Positions 34,980 to 43,169 of a DNA stretch of 64,000 nucleotides are shown here, in pieces; the stretch's first letter is position 1; each line of letters starts with the position of its first letter. Made by a program: the position numbers and the translations under genes. Below the pieces are notes generated by a model. The model saw nothing but the letters and a program-made list of their open reading frames with translations, made no database searches and was not told the origin of the DNA. The DNA comes from Nocardia sp. SYP-A9097 (GTDB lineage Bacteria > Actinomycetota > Actinomycetes > Mycobacteriales > Mycobacteriaceae). The stretch spans positions 682,001 to 746,000 of the forward strand of contig NZ_WJIC01000002.1 in NCBI RefSeq assembly GCF_009649815.1, given 5' to 3'.

Positions 34980-35020
34980 TGCTGACCTTCCGGCGGTTGT
35001 GCGATCAATTCTAAAGGGGG

Positions 35021-35038
35021 GTGCTAACTCTTGCAAGC
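35021..35038 (-). promoter_or_regulatory. putative autoregulatory XRE operator
   Basis: GTGCTAACTCTTGCAAGC (plus-strand reading) matches the hydrolase B site in 15 of 18 positions and lies 42 bp upstream of the regulator's ATG. A second half-like TGCTAGCA palindrome follows at about 35043-35050. Confidence 0.6.
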
Positions 35039-35081
35039 GCTCTGCTAGCACCATTACGGCAAACGCCCGGCGGTGCCGGGA

Positions 35082-36437
35082 TCAGCCCTGGAACAGCACA
35101 TTTGAAATGGCGTAGATCGCCAGCCCGGCGAGCGAGCCGACCACCGTGCCATTGATTCGGATGAATTGCAGATCGCGACCCGCCGCCAATTCGATCTTGC
35201 GACTGGCCTCGTCGGCATCCCAGCGGGCAACGGTATCGCTGACCAGAGTGGCGACTTCGTCGCCGTAATTCAGGACCAGATAGCGCACGCCACGCTCCAG
35301 CCACCCGTCCACCTTGTCACGCATGCCCTCGTCCGCCGAGAGCCGCTCCCCCAGGTTCTGCACGTTCTCCGCCACCTTGCGGCGCAGCGTGGAGTTCGGA
35401 TCCTCGGCGGACTCCAGGATCATCCGCTTGGCCGCGCGCCAGGTCGCGTGCGCCAGACCGGTGATCTCCTCGCGGCCCATGAGCTCGGATTTGACGCGCT
35501 CCGCCTTCTTGATCATGGCGTCGTCGAATTGCAGATCGTCCGCGAAATCCTCCAGGAAGCGATTCGCCGCCAGCCGCACCTCATGATCGGGCTGGGTGCG
35601 CACCTTCCAGGTGAACTCCACCAATTCGCGGTAAATACGCTCTGCGAGAAGCGAATTCACGAACTTGGGTGCCCAGGAGGGAGCATCGCGGTTCACGATG
35701 CGATCGATGGTCTCCTGCGAGTCCAGGGCCCACTGGTGCGCGCGCTCGGCCAGCAGATCCAGCAGCGGGGCCTGCCGGTTGTCGGCTATCAACTCCTTGA
35801 GGACCTTGCCCAGCGGTGGGCCCCACAGTGGTTCGGCCACCCGCTTCACGATCGTCTGATCGATGATCTGCTCGACATCCTCGTCGCGCAGCACGCCCAT
35901 GACCGCGTTCAGAATGGTGGCGCTCTCCTCGGCCACGCGTTCGGCGTGCGCGGGATCGGCCATCCAGCGGCCGAGCCGGAACGAGATCTGCGCGGAATTC
36001 AATTTCGTCACCACCGCATCGGGTGAGAGGAAATTGGTGCGCACGAAATCGCCGAGACCCGCGCCGAGTTGGTCCTTCTTCTTGCGAATGATGGCGGTGT
36101 GCGGAATGGGCAGGCCGAGCGGATGCCGGAACAGCGCCGTCACCGCGAACCAGTCGGCGAGCGCGCCGACCATGCCCGCCTCGGACGCGGCCCGCACGTA
36201 ACCCACCCAGTCACCGCCCGCACCACGCGATTCGGTCCAGCGGCAGAACAGGTAGATCACCGTCGCCGCCGCCAGGAACGCGGTGGCTATGGCCTTCATC
36301 CGCCAGAGGTCTTTGGCCTTGCCTTCATCGCCCAGCAGGTCGGCGAAGGCTCCACCCGGTGCGGGGGCGGGCTGCGACGCACGCCCGCTCGATTCGAGGA
36401 CCCCGGCAGTGCCGGCTGGTTGCTCCATATGTTCCAT
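35082..36437 (-). CDS. DUF445 membrane protein (Rv0473-like)
   Basis: The 451-residue protein has an N-terminal membrane segment (WRMKAIATAFLAAATVIYLF), the conserved MVGALADWFAVTALFRHPLGLPIPHTAI stretch (split here by family-typical conserved turns), IRKKKDQLGAGLGDFVRTNFL and a C-terminal membrane segment (INGTVVGSLAGLAIYAIS). The middle is long and helical. DUF445 proteins lack a known reaction; the fold suggests a membrane-tethered helical domain. The ATG at 36437 has GGGAAG upstream. It is leftward, 102 bp from the XRE gene, and divergent from the TetR regulator. Confidence 0.85.
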   Translation of the reverse strand: MEHMEQPAGTAGVLESSGRASQPAPAPGGAFADLLGDEGKAKDLWRMKAIATAFLAAATVIYLFCRWTESRGAGGDWVGYVRAASEAGMVGALADWFAVTALFRHPLGLPIPHTAIIRKKKDQLGAGLGDFVRTNFLSPDAVVTKLNSAQISFRLGRWMADPAHAERVAEESATILNAVMGVLRDEDVEQIIDQTIVKRVAEPLWGPPLGKVLKELIADNRQAPLLDLLAERAHQWALDSQETIDRIVNRDAPSWAPKFVNSLLAERIYRELVEFTWKVRTQPDHEVRLAANRFLEDFADDLQFDDAMIKKAERVKSELMGREEITGLAHATWRAAKRMILESAEDPNSTLRRKVAENVQNLGERLSADEGMRDKVDGWLERGVRYLVLNYGDEVATLVSDTVARWDADEASRKIELAAGRDLQFIRINGTVVGSLAGLAIYAISNVLFQG

Positions 36438-36555
36438 TCTGCTGCTTCCCGGAAGTTACTCATTGCTACTGGGCCGGTCCCGAACGTCGGCGATCCGGCG
36501 CATGCGAGGCTTAAGCTGAATAGGCCCAGCACACAACACGAACCAGGGAGTCACG

Positions 36556-37287
36556 CTGTCCACCCAAAGAGCCGTCGACGCCGGAGCCCGAGCCGACGGC
36601 GCCACCCCTCGACCGGGTCGCGAGGACGGGCGTAAACGGCGCTGGCAGCAGCACAAGATCGACCGCCGGGAAGAGCTCGTCGACGGCACCCTCGCGGCCA
36701 TTCGCGCGCGCGGCGGGGATGCCGGGATGGATGAGATCGCCGCCGAGATCGGTGTCTCCAAAACCGTTCTCTACCGGTACTTCTCGGATAAACAGGATCT
36801 GACCCGGGCCACCATGGAACGGTTCATCGAGACCACGCTCATGCCGCGCATCTACGAAGCCATCAGCGACGATCTCGACGAATACCAACTGGTGCGCAAT
36901 ACGCTCGCCGCGTACGTGCACACCGTCGACGCCGATACCGACGTCTACCGCTTCATCATGGGCAACGGCTCCTCCACCGATACCTCCACCCTCGCCGACT
37001 TCGAGAAACTCTTCGCGCAGGTGGTGTCGGCGGTCATCATCGACAAGGCCTTCGACCGCAAGGTGCAGACCGAGGGCGCCCTACTCTGGGCCTACGTCCT
37101 CGTCGGCGGCGTCCAACTGGCCACGGACTGGTGGATCACCAACCGCACCATGTCCAGCGACGAGATGCTCGACTACCTGACCATGATGGCGTGGAGCGCC
37201 ATCGAGGGCATGGTGCGCGCGGGCGGCGACCGGAAGTACTTCAACTCCAAGCCGCATGTATTACCCGATGCCGAGAACAAAGCCTGA
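36556..37287 (+). CDS. TetR-family regulator with a probable CTG start
   Basis: The 243-residue regulator has a TetR DNA-binding domain: RREELVDGTLAAIRARGGDAG, MDEIAAEIGVSKTVLYRYFSDKQDL. The first in-frame ATG (36727) cuts this domain at its middle. No GTG or TTG precedes it, but a CTG at 36556 has AGGGAG five bases upstream and restores the complete first helix and a basic N-terminal arm (GREDGRKRRWQQHK). The C-terminal ligand domain holds TTLMPRIYEAISDDLDEY and ALLWAYVLVGGVQLATDWW. The ligand is unknown. Repeat copy B begins 12 bp after the stop. Confidence 0.8.
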   Translation: MSTQRAVDAGARADGATPRPGREDGRKRRWQQHKIDRREELVDGTLAAIRARGGDAGMDEIAAEIGVSKTVLYRYFSDKQDLTRATMERFIETTLMPRIYEAISDDLDEYQLVRNTLAAYVHTVDADTDVYRFIMGNGSSTDTSTLADFEKLFAQVVSAVIIDKAFDRKVQTEGALLWAYVLVGGVQLATDWWITNRTMSSDEMLDYLTMMAWSAIEGMVRAGGDRKYFNSKPHVLPDAENKA

Positions 37288-37299
37288 CCCAACGCGCCG

Positions 37300-37425
37300 A
37301 CTGGTCTCGTAAGGTCGGAGTAACTCCCGGGGTACGTCCAAAATAGGTTCGGCACCGGACCGCAGGCCGCCAAATCAGCCCTCGACGGCTCTCAGCCGCG
37401 CGTTAGAGTTTCGGGGAGGCGGGTT
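37300..37425 (+). repeat. dispersed ~125-bp intergenic element, copy B
   Basis: It contains ACTGGTCTCGTAAGGTCGG, AGTAACTCCCGGGGTACG, a variable middle, then CGACGGCTCTCAGCCG and TTTCGGGGAGGCGGG. It aligns over its whole length with copies A (8476) and C (29889, inverted). It lies between the TetR gene and the ABC1 kinase gene, whose start is 57 bp further on. Confidence 0.8.
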
Positions 37426-37481
37426 CGGTACCCGCCAGCGTCGGCGCCAATGGGGGTGTCGGTTCCAATGGAGGGTCACTG

Positions 37482-38915
37482 ATGGCGAAAGAGCTGCCCA
37501 CATCCAGGCTTACGCGGGGAACCAAGCTGGGAATAGCCGTCGCCGGTAATGCCTTGCGCGCCCAGAAGACTCGACGTTCCATGCGGGGGCGCTCGGAGGC
37601 GGTGCGCGAGCGCATGGCCGAGGAGTCCATGATCCGGGCCACCGAACAGATGGTCATGGTGCTGGGCACCATGAAGGGCGTCGCCATGAAACTCGGGCAG
37701 ATGCTGTCGGTGCTGGACCTTGATCTCGTTCCGCCGGAACACCGCGAACGCTTTCAGCGCCGGCTGGCGGTGCTGCGCGACAGCGCGCCCTCGGTGTCGT
37801 TCGAGGTGATGCGCGCGGTCATCGAGGAGGATTTCGGCAAGACCCTCGAAGAGGTTTTCGCCGACTTCGAACCCGAACCCATTGCCGCGGCCTCCATCGG
37901 ACAGGTCTATCGGGCGAAACTGCATGACGGGCGCACCGTCGTGGTGAAGGTGCAGTACCCGGGGATCGATGCCGCGGTGCGCGCGGACCTGAAGAACCTG
38001 GCCATGTTCCGGCGCATCCTGCAGTCCGCCATGCCGTGGGTGACCCCGGCCGTACTGGACGAGCTGCGGCTGAATCTGGAGAGCGAACTCGATTACGTCG
38101 CCGAGGCGAATACGCAGAAGCAGATCGCCGAGCTGTATCGCGGGCATCCGTTCATCGTGGTGCCGGATACCTTCCCGGAGTTGTCCTCGCAGCGGGTGCT
38201 GGTGAGCGAATACTTCCCGGGGCGCGGATTCGAGGAGATCCGGGCGCTGCCCGCCGTCGAGCGGGATCGCGTCGGGGAGATCATCTACCGGTTCTATGTG
38301 GGTTCGCTGTTCACCTTCAACGAGTTCTGCGGTGACCCGCATCCGGGCAATCTGCTGCTGGGCGCGGATGGCCGGGTGGCGTTCCTGGATTTCGGGCTCT
38401 ACAACCGGATGGATCCCGAACATGTGGAGTTCGAGGCCACCTGTATTCGCGCCGCCGCCGAGGATCACGCGGAAGAATTGCGCGACTTGATGATTCAGCG
38501 CGGCGTGATCGACTCTCCGGCGGAGATCACGCCGGAGGAGTGCCTGGAGTACGTGCTGGCCGCCTGTGAATGGGCGCTGGTGGACGAGGATCTCACCATT
38601 ACGCCCGAGCTCGCCTCGGGCGCTTTCATACTCGCCGTCGACCCGCGGGCCAGCGAATTCTCCGGGATGAAGCAGCAGAATCTGCCGCCGGAGCATCTGT
38701 TCTCGCGGCGTGCGGACTTTCTCACCTTCGGCATGCTGGGACAGCTGGAGGCGACCGGCAATTGGCATCGCGTCGCCCGGGAATGGTTGTACGGGGCGGA
38801 GCCGGTCACCGAACTCGGTATCGCACACCGGGATTGGCTGAACGATCAGCCCGCGCCCACTCCCACCACCGGACCCAAGAAGAAGACCACTCGTAAGCGC
38901 GCCGCCAAGGCGTGA
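37482..38915 (+). CDS. ABC1/UbiB-family atypical kinase
   Basis: The 477-residue protein has the KxGQ helix MKLGQMLSVLD, the Ala-rich loop EPIAAASIGQVYRA in place of a Gly-rich loop, the ATP-Lys in VVVKVQYPG, the ExD segment SELDYVAEAN, the catalytic-loop-like CGDPHPGNLLL and FLDFG. UbiB proteins are ATPases or kinases of isoprenoid-lipid metabolism. In this menaquinone-using group the target is unknown. The C-terminus ends in a basic KKKTTRKRAAKA tail. The ATG at 37482 follows GGAGGG. The next gene starts 23 bp downstream. Confidence 0.9.
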   Translation: MAKELPTSRLTRGTKLGIAVAGNALRAQKTRRSMRGRSEAVRERMAEESMIRATEQMVMVLGTMKGVAMKLGQMLSVLDLDLVPPEHRERFQRRLAVLRDSAPSVSFEVMRAVIEEDFGKTLEEVFADFEPEPIAAASIGQVYRAKLHDGRTVVVKVQYPGIDAAVRADLKNLAMFRRILQSAMPWVTPAVLDELRLNLESELDYVAEANTQKQIAELYRGHPFIVVPDTFPELSSQRVLVSEYFPGRGFEEIRALPAVERDRVGEIIYRFYVGSLFTFNEFCGDPHPGNLLLGADGRVAFLDFGLYNRMDPEHVEFEATCIRAAAEDHAEELRDLMIQRGVIDSPAEITPEECLEYVLAACEWALVDEDLTITPELASGAFILAVDPRASEFSGMKQQNLPPEHLFSRRADFLTFGMLGQLEATGNWHRVAREWLYGAEPVTELGIAHRDWLNDQPAPTPTTGPKKKTTRKRAAKA

Positions 38916-38938
38916 CCCCCCATCGGACGGGAAAAATC

Positions 38939-40180
38939 ATGGCAGACAGGGAATTCGACCTCGTGCTATTCGGCGCGACGGGTTTTGTCGGCAAACTGAC
39001 GGCGGCGTATCTGATCGAGGCCGCGCCCGCCGGGGCACGCATCGCACTCGCCGGGCGTTCGGCCGAGAAGCTGGCCGCGGTGCGCGCCGAACTCGGGCCG
39101 GGTGCGGCGGAATGGCCACTGGTGCAGGCGGATTCGACCGATCAGGCCAGTCTGGACGCGCTCGCCGCGCGAACCAAGGTCGTGGTCACGACGGTCGGTC
39201 CGTACCTGCGCTACGGGATGCCGCTGGTGCAGGCGTGCGCCGAGAACGGTACGCACTACGCCGATCTCACCGGTGAGCCGCTGTTCATTCGAGACTGCAT
39301 CGACCGCTTCGCCGAACGGGCCGCCGAGACCGGCGCGAAGATCGTGAATTCCTGTGGCTACGACTCGATTCCGTCGGATCTGAGCGTGTATCAGCTGTAC
39401 CAGCGCAGTGTCGGCGACAATACCGGCGAGCTCACCGATGTCACCCTGGTGGCGTGGCTCAAGGGCGGGCTGAGCGGCGGCACCATCGACTCCGGCCGCG
39501 CCATGATGGAGGCCATCGGCGCGGATCCGAAGAAGGGCGCGATCATGTCGCACCCGTATTCGCTGAGCCCCGACAAGTCCATGGATCCGGATGTGGGCCG
39601 GCAGTCCGATCAGGCCCTGGAGCGGGCCTCGAATATCGATCCGAGCCTGAACGGGTGGGTCGCCACCTTCATCATGGGTGCGCACAACTCCAAGATCGTG
39701 CGCCGCAGCAATGGGCTGCTGGGCTGGCCGTACGGCAAGAACTTCCGCTACCGCGAGGTCATGAGCGCGGGCTCCTCGGCCACCGCTCCCCTGGTGGCGG
39801 CGGGTATGGCGGGCGGCATCGTGGCCACCATGGCGGCGGGCGCGGTCCTGTCCCGGGTCGCGATGGGCCGCAAACTGCTGGACCGCCTGGTCCCCAAGCC
39901 CGGTACCGGACCGAGCGAAAAGGCCCGCCTCAGTGGCTGGTTCACCATGCGCACCTTCGCGCACACCACCTCCGGCGCGAAGTACGTGTGCACGTTCGCC
40001 GGGAAGGGCGATCCCGGCTACGCCGCCACCGCGGTCATGCTCGGCCAGTCCGGCTTGACCCTGGCCTTCGACCGATTGCCGGAGCTGGCGGGCATTCTCA
40101 CCCCCGCCGCCGCCATGGGCGATGCCCTCACCGAACGACTCCGTAAGGCGGGCATGACAATCGATGTAGATATCGCCTGA
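38939..40180 (+). CDS. saccharopine dehydrogenase-like trans-acting enoyl reductase family protein
   Basis: The 413-residue protein begins ADREFDLVLFGATGFVGKLT, an NADP-binding Rossmann motif, and continues RIALAGRSAEKL, VVVTTVGPYLRYGMPLVQAC and NSCGYDSIPSDLSVYQLY. This arrangement is that of mycobacterial Rv2449c/Rv2953-type proteins. Some of these act in trans as enoyl reductases with polyketide synthases of wall lipids. No polyketide synthase is in the window. A hydrophobic helix region (APLVAAGMAGGIVATMAAGAV) may associate with membrane. The ATG at 38939 has GGACGGGA upstream; a GTG overlapping the previous stop is the alternative. Confidence 0.82.
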   Translation: MADREFDLVLFGATGFVGKLTAAYLIEAAPAGARIALAGRSAEKLAAVRAELGPGAAEWPLVQADSTDQASLDALAARTKVVVTTVGPYLRYGMPLVQACAENGTHYADLTGEPLFIRDCIDRFAERAAETGAKIVNSCGYDSIPSDLSVYQLYQRSVGDNTGELTDVTLVAWLKGGLSGGTIDSGRAMMEAIGADPKKGAIMSHPYSLSPDKSMDPDVGRQSDQALERASNIDPSLNGWVATFIMGAHNSKIVRRSNGLLGWPYGKNFRYREVMSAGSSATAPLVAAGMAGGIVATMAAGAVLSRVAMGRKLLDRLVPKPGTGPSEKARLSGWFTMRTFAHTTSGAKYVCTFAGKGDPGYAATAVMLGQSGLTLAFDRLPELAGILTPAAAMGDALTERLRKAGMTIDVDIA

Positions 40181-40193
40181 ATCGACTGGGTAG

Positions 40194-40229
40194 CAACGGG
40201 ATCGGATGCCATGGCAGCCGATCCCGTTG
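40194..40229 (+). terminator. terminator after the enoyl-reductase-like gene
   Basis: CAACGGGATCGG and CCGATCCCGTTG form perfect 12-bp arms with a 12-nt loop, followed by TTGT. The remaining 227 bp before the EspG-like gene contain no gene I can support. Confidence 0.85.
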
Positions 40230-40456
40230 TTGTCCGAGCGGCGCTGCGACACACCACTGCGACCGGTCGACCGGGTCGGGATGATCGCACATTCGGCGGC
40301 CGAACCCTACCGTGCGGTATGTCACAGTAAGCCCCCTTACGCGACGGGACGCGGGTGCGGAAACCCTCCGGTAGGGTCGCGATCGGGATGGAGGGTCGTA
40401 CCGCGAGAAAGGGGGACGCCCGATATGTCCTTATCGGACGTGAGGTCGAACTCGGC

Positions 40457-41188
40457 ATGAAATGGATGCTGACCCCGGACGAATTCGCGCTGGTCTGGAC
40501 CCGCGAAACCCAACTGGACCGCCGCCCCTATCCCCTCGACACGCTGCCGCGCGCCAACGATCGCACCGAAAGATCGGGTGTCGCACCCCGATTGCGGCAC
40601 CGCTACCTCGGCCGCACCGATCCGGACCTGAGCGCCGCGCTCATGCTGTGCGCGCGCACCGACACCACCACCGTCACCCTGTACGGCGAATGCACCACCC
40701 CCACGCCCCGGCGCATTCTGGCCTTCGCGGCGGTGGCGCAGCAGCGCGCCGGCATTCTGGTCGCCCTGCCCGACGCGGTCTCGGTAATGATCTGTCCCGC
40801 AGATCAACTCGGCCGGGAACTGGTGGAGATCATCGGCTCCGCGCCGCCGGGACGGCATGCCCCGATGCGGGAACCACAGCACGCCGTACTGGGACCCGAG
40901 GAGCCGGAAGCGAACTCCGACACCGAAACAACTGCCGCCCAACCGGATTCGGCCGATCTGGCCGCCGATCACTTCCGCCGCAAACTGCGTGAACCGGTGG
41001 ACGGCCGCGGTTTCATCACCGTCACGGTGGAGCCGGTGAACCCGCTCTCCCCACCCACCCGGCATCGCACCTGGCTGGATTTCTCCGGTGACGGCCGTTA
41101 CCTGCTCACCACCGCCACCGACCTGACCCTCACCCCGGTCGGGGATGCCGAGCTCGCCGAGCATCTGGTGCGCCTCGCCCGGGTTTAG
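40457..41188 (+). CDS. EspG-family ESX secretion-associated protein, orphan
   Basis: The 243-residue protein resembles EspG chaperones, which bind PE-PPE pairs for type VII secretion. The start KWMLTPDEFALVWTRET is the usual first strand and helix. Further parts are TVTLYGECTT, LAFAAVAQQRAGILVALPDA and the C-terminal WLDFSGDGRYLLTTATDLTLTPV, where the last strand carries the family pattern. The ATG at 40457 was taken. An in-frame start at 40388 (ATG) would add a basic segment. No PE, PPE, EsxAB or ESX core gene is in the window, so it is an orphan. Confidence 0.75.
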   Translation: MKWMLTPDEFALVWTRETQLDRRPYPLDTLPRANDRTERSGVAPRLRHRYLGRTDPDLSAALMLCARTDTTTVTLYGECTTPTPRRILAFAAVAQQRAGILVALPDAVSVMICPADQLGRELVEIIGSAPPGRHAPMREPQHAVLGPEEPEANSDTETTAAQPDSADLAADHFRRKLREPVDGRGFITVTVEPVNPLSPPTRHRTWLDFSGDGRYLLTTATDLTLTPVGDAELAEHLVRLARV

Positions 41189-41291
41189 CCCGCTGTCCAC
41201 CCGGCATCCGCACGCCGCTCACCCCGGGCTCCCCACAACGATTTCGGCGTGCTTGCCTACACGAACCGCGCGAGCGTGTTACGCATGACGA

Positions 41292-42143
41292 ATGGCGAAG
41301 GCAACATCCTGGTCGAAACCGGTCACCAAGGTCCTACGGGCCGACGGTGTGCAGGTCAGCGAGCTGAACACATCCGCGACTCCCGGTTTCAAAGGCGATA
41401 AGCGCGCCGGGGAGCAACTGCTGGCCGAACGCGCCGGCGTGCTCTCGGATCTGCAGGAGAAGCTGTACGCGAACGGCAGGCAGGGCGACACCCGAAGTGT
41501 GCTGCTGGTGCTGCAGGGCATGGATACCGCCGGCAAGGGCGGTATCGTCCGGCATGTGATCGGTTCGGTGGATCCGCAGGGCGTGGATCACGCGGCCTTC
41601 GGGGTGCCGACCGCCGAAGAGCAGAAACACCACTACCTCTGGCGAATTCGCAGGCAACTGCCGCGCGGCGGGCAGATCGGCGTCTTCGACCGCTCGCATT
41701 ACGAGGATGTGCTCGTGGTGCGCGTACACGATCTGGTGCCGCCGGAGGTGTGGGGTAAGCGCTACGACGAGATCAACAAGTTCGAGCGCAAACTCGTCGA
41801 CGAGGGCACCACGGTGTTGAAGGTCGCCATGTTCGTCTCGCTCGACGAGCAGAAGAAGCGACTCATGCAGCGCCTGGATCGCCCCGAAAAGCATTGGAAA
41901 TTCAGCCCGAACGATCTCGCCGAGCGCGCCTATTGGCCCGCCTATCAGGAGGCGTACCAGGCCGTCCTGGACCGCACCAATACCGATTACGCGCCCTGGC
42001 ACGTACTGCCCTGCGACAGCAAGTGGTACGCCCGCCTGGCCGTCACCGAACTCCTCATCGACGCCCTGCAGAATCTCAAACTCGATTGGCCGCAAGCCAC
42101 TTTCGACGTAGAAGCCGAAAAGAAGAAGCTCGCCCAGGCATAG
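41292..42143 (+). CDS. ppk2: PPK2-family polyphosphate kinase
   Basis: The 283-residue enzyme moves phosphate between polyphosphate and nucleotides. Walker A is LLVLQGMDTAGKGGIVRHV, Walker B-like is IGVFDRSHYEDVLVVRVH, and the lid arginines lie in HYLWRIRRQLPRGGQ. HWKFSPNDLAERAYWPAYQ is the typical C-terminal region. The length corresponds to the one-domain class that phosphorylates AMP or ADP. The subclass cannot be fixed by eye. The ATG at 41292 is the first in frame. The partner exopolyphosphatase is at the left of the window. Confidence 0.92.
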   Translation: MAKATSWSKPVTKVLRADGVQVSELNTSATPGFKGDKRAGEQLLAERAGVLSDLQEKLYANGRQGDTRSVLLVLQGMDTAGKGGIVRHVIGSVDPQGVDHAAFGVPTAEEQKHHYLWRIRRQLPRGGQIGVFDRSHYEDVLVVRVHDLVPPEVWGKRYDEINKFERKLVDEGTTVLKVAMFVSLDEQKKRLMQRLDRPEKHWKFSPNDLAERAYWPAYQEAYQAVLDRTNTDYAPWHVLPCDSKWYARLAVTELLIDALQNLKLDWPQATFDVEAEKKKLAQA

Positions 42144-42190
42144 CCCAGCCCCAACTCCTCCCTATTCCCCCGATAAAGACCGACCCCAAA

Positions 42191-42307
42191 GGTTCGCAGC
42201 CCGTCCCGGTTCTGGACTGAGTGGAGCGGGGGAGCGCAGCGGAGGAGCGGAGGGAGGGAAGAACCGGGACCCCCAGGGCCGCGAACCCGCCCGGAGCGCA
42301 GCGGAGG
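42191..42307. repeat. long inverted repeat with two GGAGCGCAGCGGAGG direct repeats
   Basis: Outer arms GGTTCGC (42191) and GCGAACC (42281) and inner arms TCCCGGTTCT (42204) and AGAACCGGGA (42260) can fold into a long stem. The loop holds GGAGCGCAGCGGAGG (42231-42245), and a second copy lies outside at 42293-42307. It fills most of the gap between ppk2 and the DsbA-like gene and might end ppk2 transcription. No protein frame is supported there. Confidence 0.6.
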
Positions 42308-42392
42308 GCAAATAGCTACAGCATTCTCTCAGGTTTGCGGGCCAAGATGGGCTCGCAGCAGTCGTGACTAGGAAAGGCGTGGTGAGCGCGCG

Positions 42393-43169
42393 GTGAGCAA
42401 ACCGGGTGATCGCAAGAATCCTCTGGCCAAGGCTCAACAGGCCGATCGCAATCGCAAGATTCTCATTCAGGTCGGCGTGGGTGTCGTTCTGGTGGGTCTG
42501 ATCGCGGCGATCGGTATCGGGCTGGCAATGCGCAAGTCCGACAACAAGGACACGGCGAGTTCGTTCGCTCCGGTCGTCACCCATGACGCGAGTGCGGGCG
42601 CGGTGCCGCCGAATCTCACCGAGGGCGGGGCGATTCGGATCGGTAAGTCGGATGCCAAGGTGAAGGTGCAGGTCGTGGCCGACCTGCAGTGCCCGGCCTG
42701 CCAGATGTTCGAGCACAACAACGCGACCGTGCTGGAGGACGAAGTCAAGAGCGGTACCGCGGTGGTGGAGTACAACATCATCTCGTTCCTGGATCGCGCC
42801 TCCAGCGGTAACCAGTTCTCCACGCGCGCGGCGAGCGCGGCCTATGTGGTCGCCTCGGCCGATCCGTCGAAGTTCCAGGCGTGGCTGGCGGCCATGTACG
42901 ACCAGCAGCCCAAGGAGGGCGGCACCGGCATGACCGATGATCAGCTGATCCAGATCGCCGCCTCGGTCGGTTACACCGATCCCGCTGTGGCACAGGGCAT
43001 CAAGGATCAGAAGTACGCCGGCTATGTGAAGGACGAGACCAAGGCCGTATTCGATACCGGTCTCAAGTCCACCCCGTCGGTGTACGTGGCCGGTAAGCAG
43101 GTCACCGACCCGCAGGCGCTGATGAGCCCGAACGGGCTGAAGCCGGTCATCGAGGCCGCGGCGAAGTGA
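42393..43169 (+). CDS. membrane-anchored DsbA-like thiol oxidoreductase
   Basis: The 258-residue protein has a short basic start, a membrane anchor (ILIQVGVGVVLVGLIAAIGIGLAM) and an external thioredoxin/DsbA domain with the active site ADLQCPACQMFE. A cis-Pro loop is in LKSTPSVYVAGKQV. Such proteins introduce disulfides into exported proteins. The gene overlaps the VKOR gene by four bases, so the oxidase and its recycling partner are made together, as in Rv2969c-Rv2968c. The start is the GTG at 42393; another GTG a few codons earlier is possible. Confidence 0.9.
   Translation: MSKPGDRKNPLAKAQQADRNRKILIQVGVGVVLVGLIAAIGIGLAMRKSDNKDTASSFAPVVTHDASAGAVPPNLTEGGAIRIGKSDAKVKVQVVADLQCPACQMFEHNNATVLEDEVKSGTAVVEYNIISFLDRASSGNQFSTRAASAAYVVASADPSKFQAWLAAMYDQQPKEGGTGMTDDQLIQIAASVGYTDPAVAQGIKDQKYAGYVKDETKAVFDTGLKSTPSVYVAGKQVTDPQALMSPNGLKPVIEAAAK

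Noticed and set aside
40337..41200. Minus-strand open frame opposite the EspG-like gene
   Set aside because: The plus-strand frame has the EspG pattern at both ends, and the minus frame has none.
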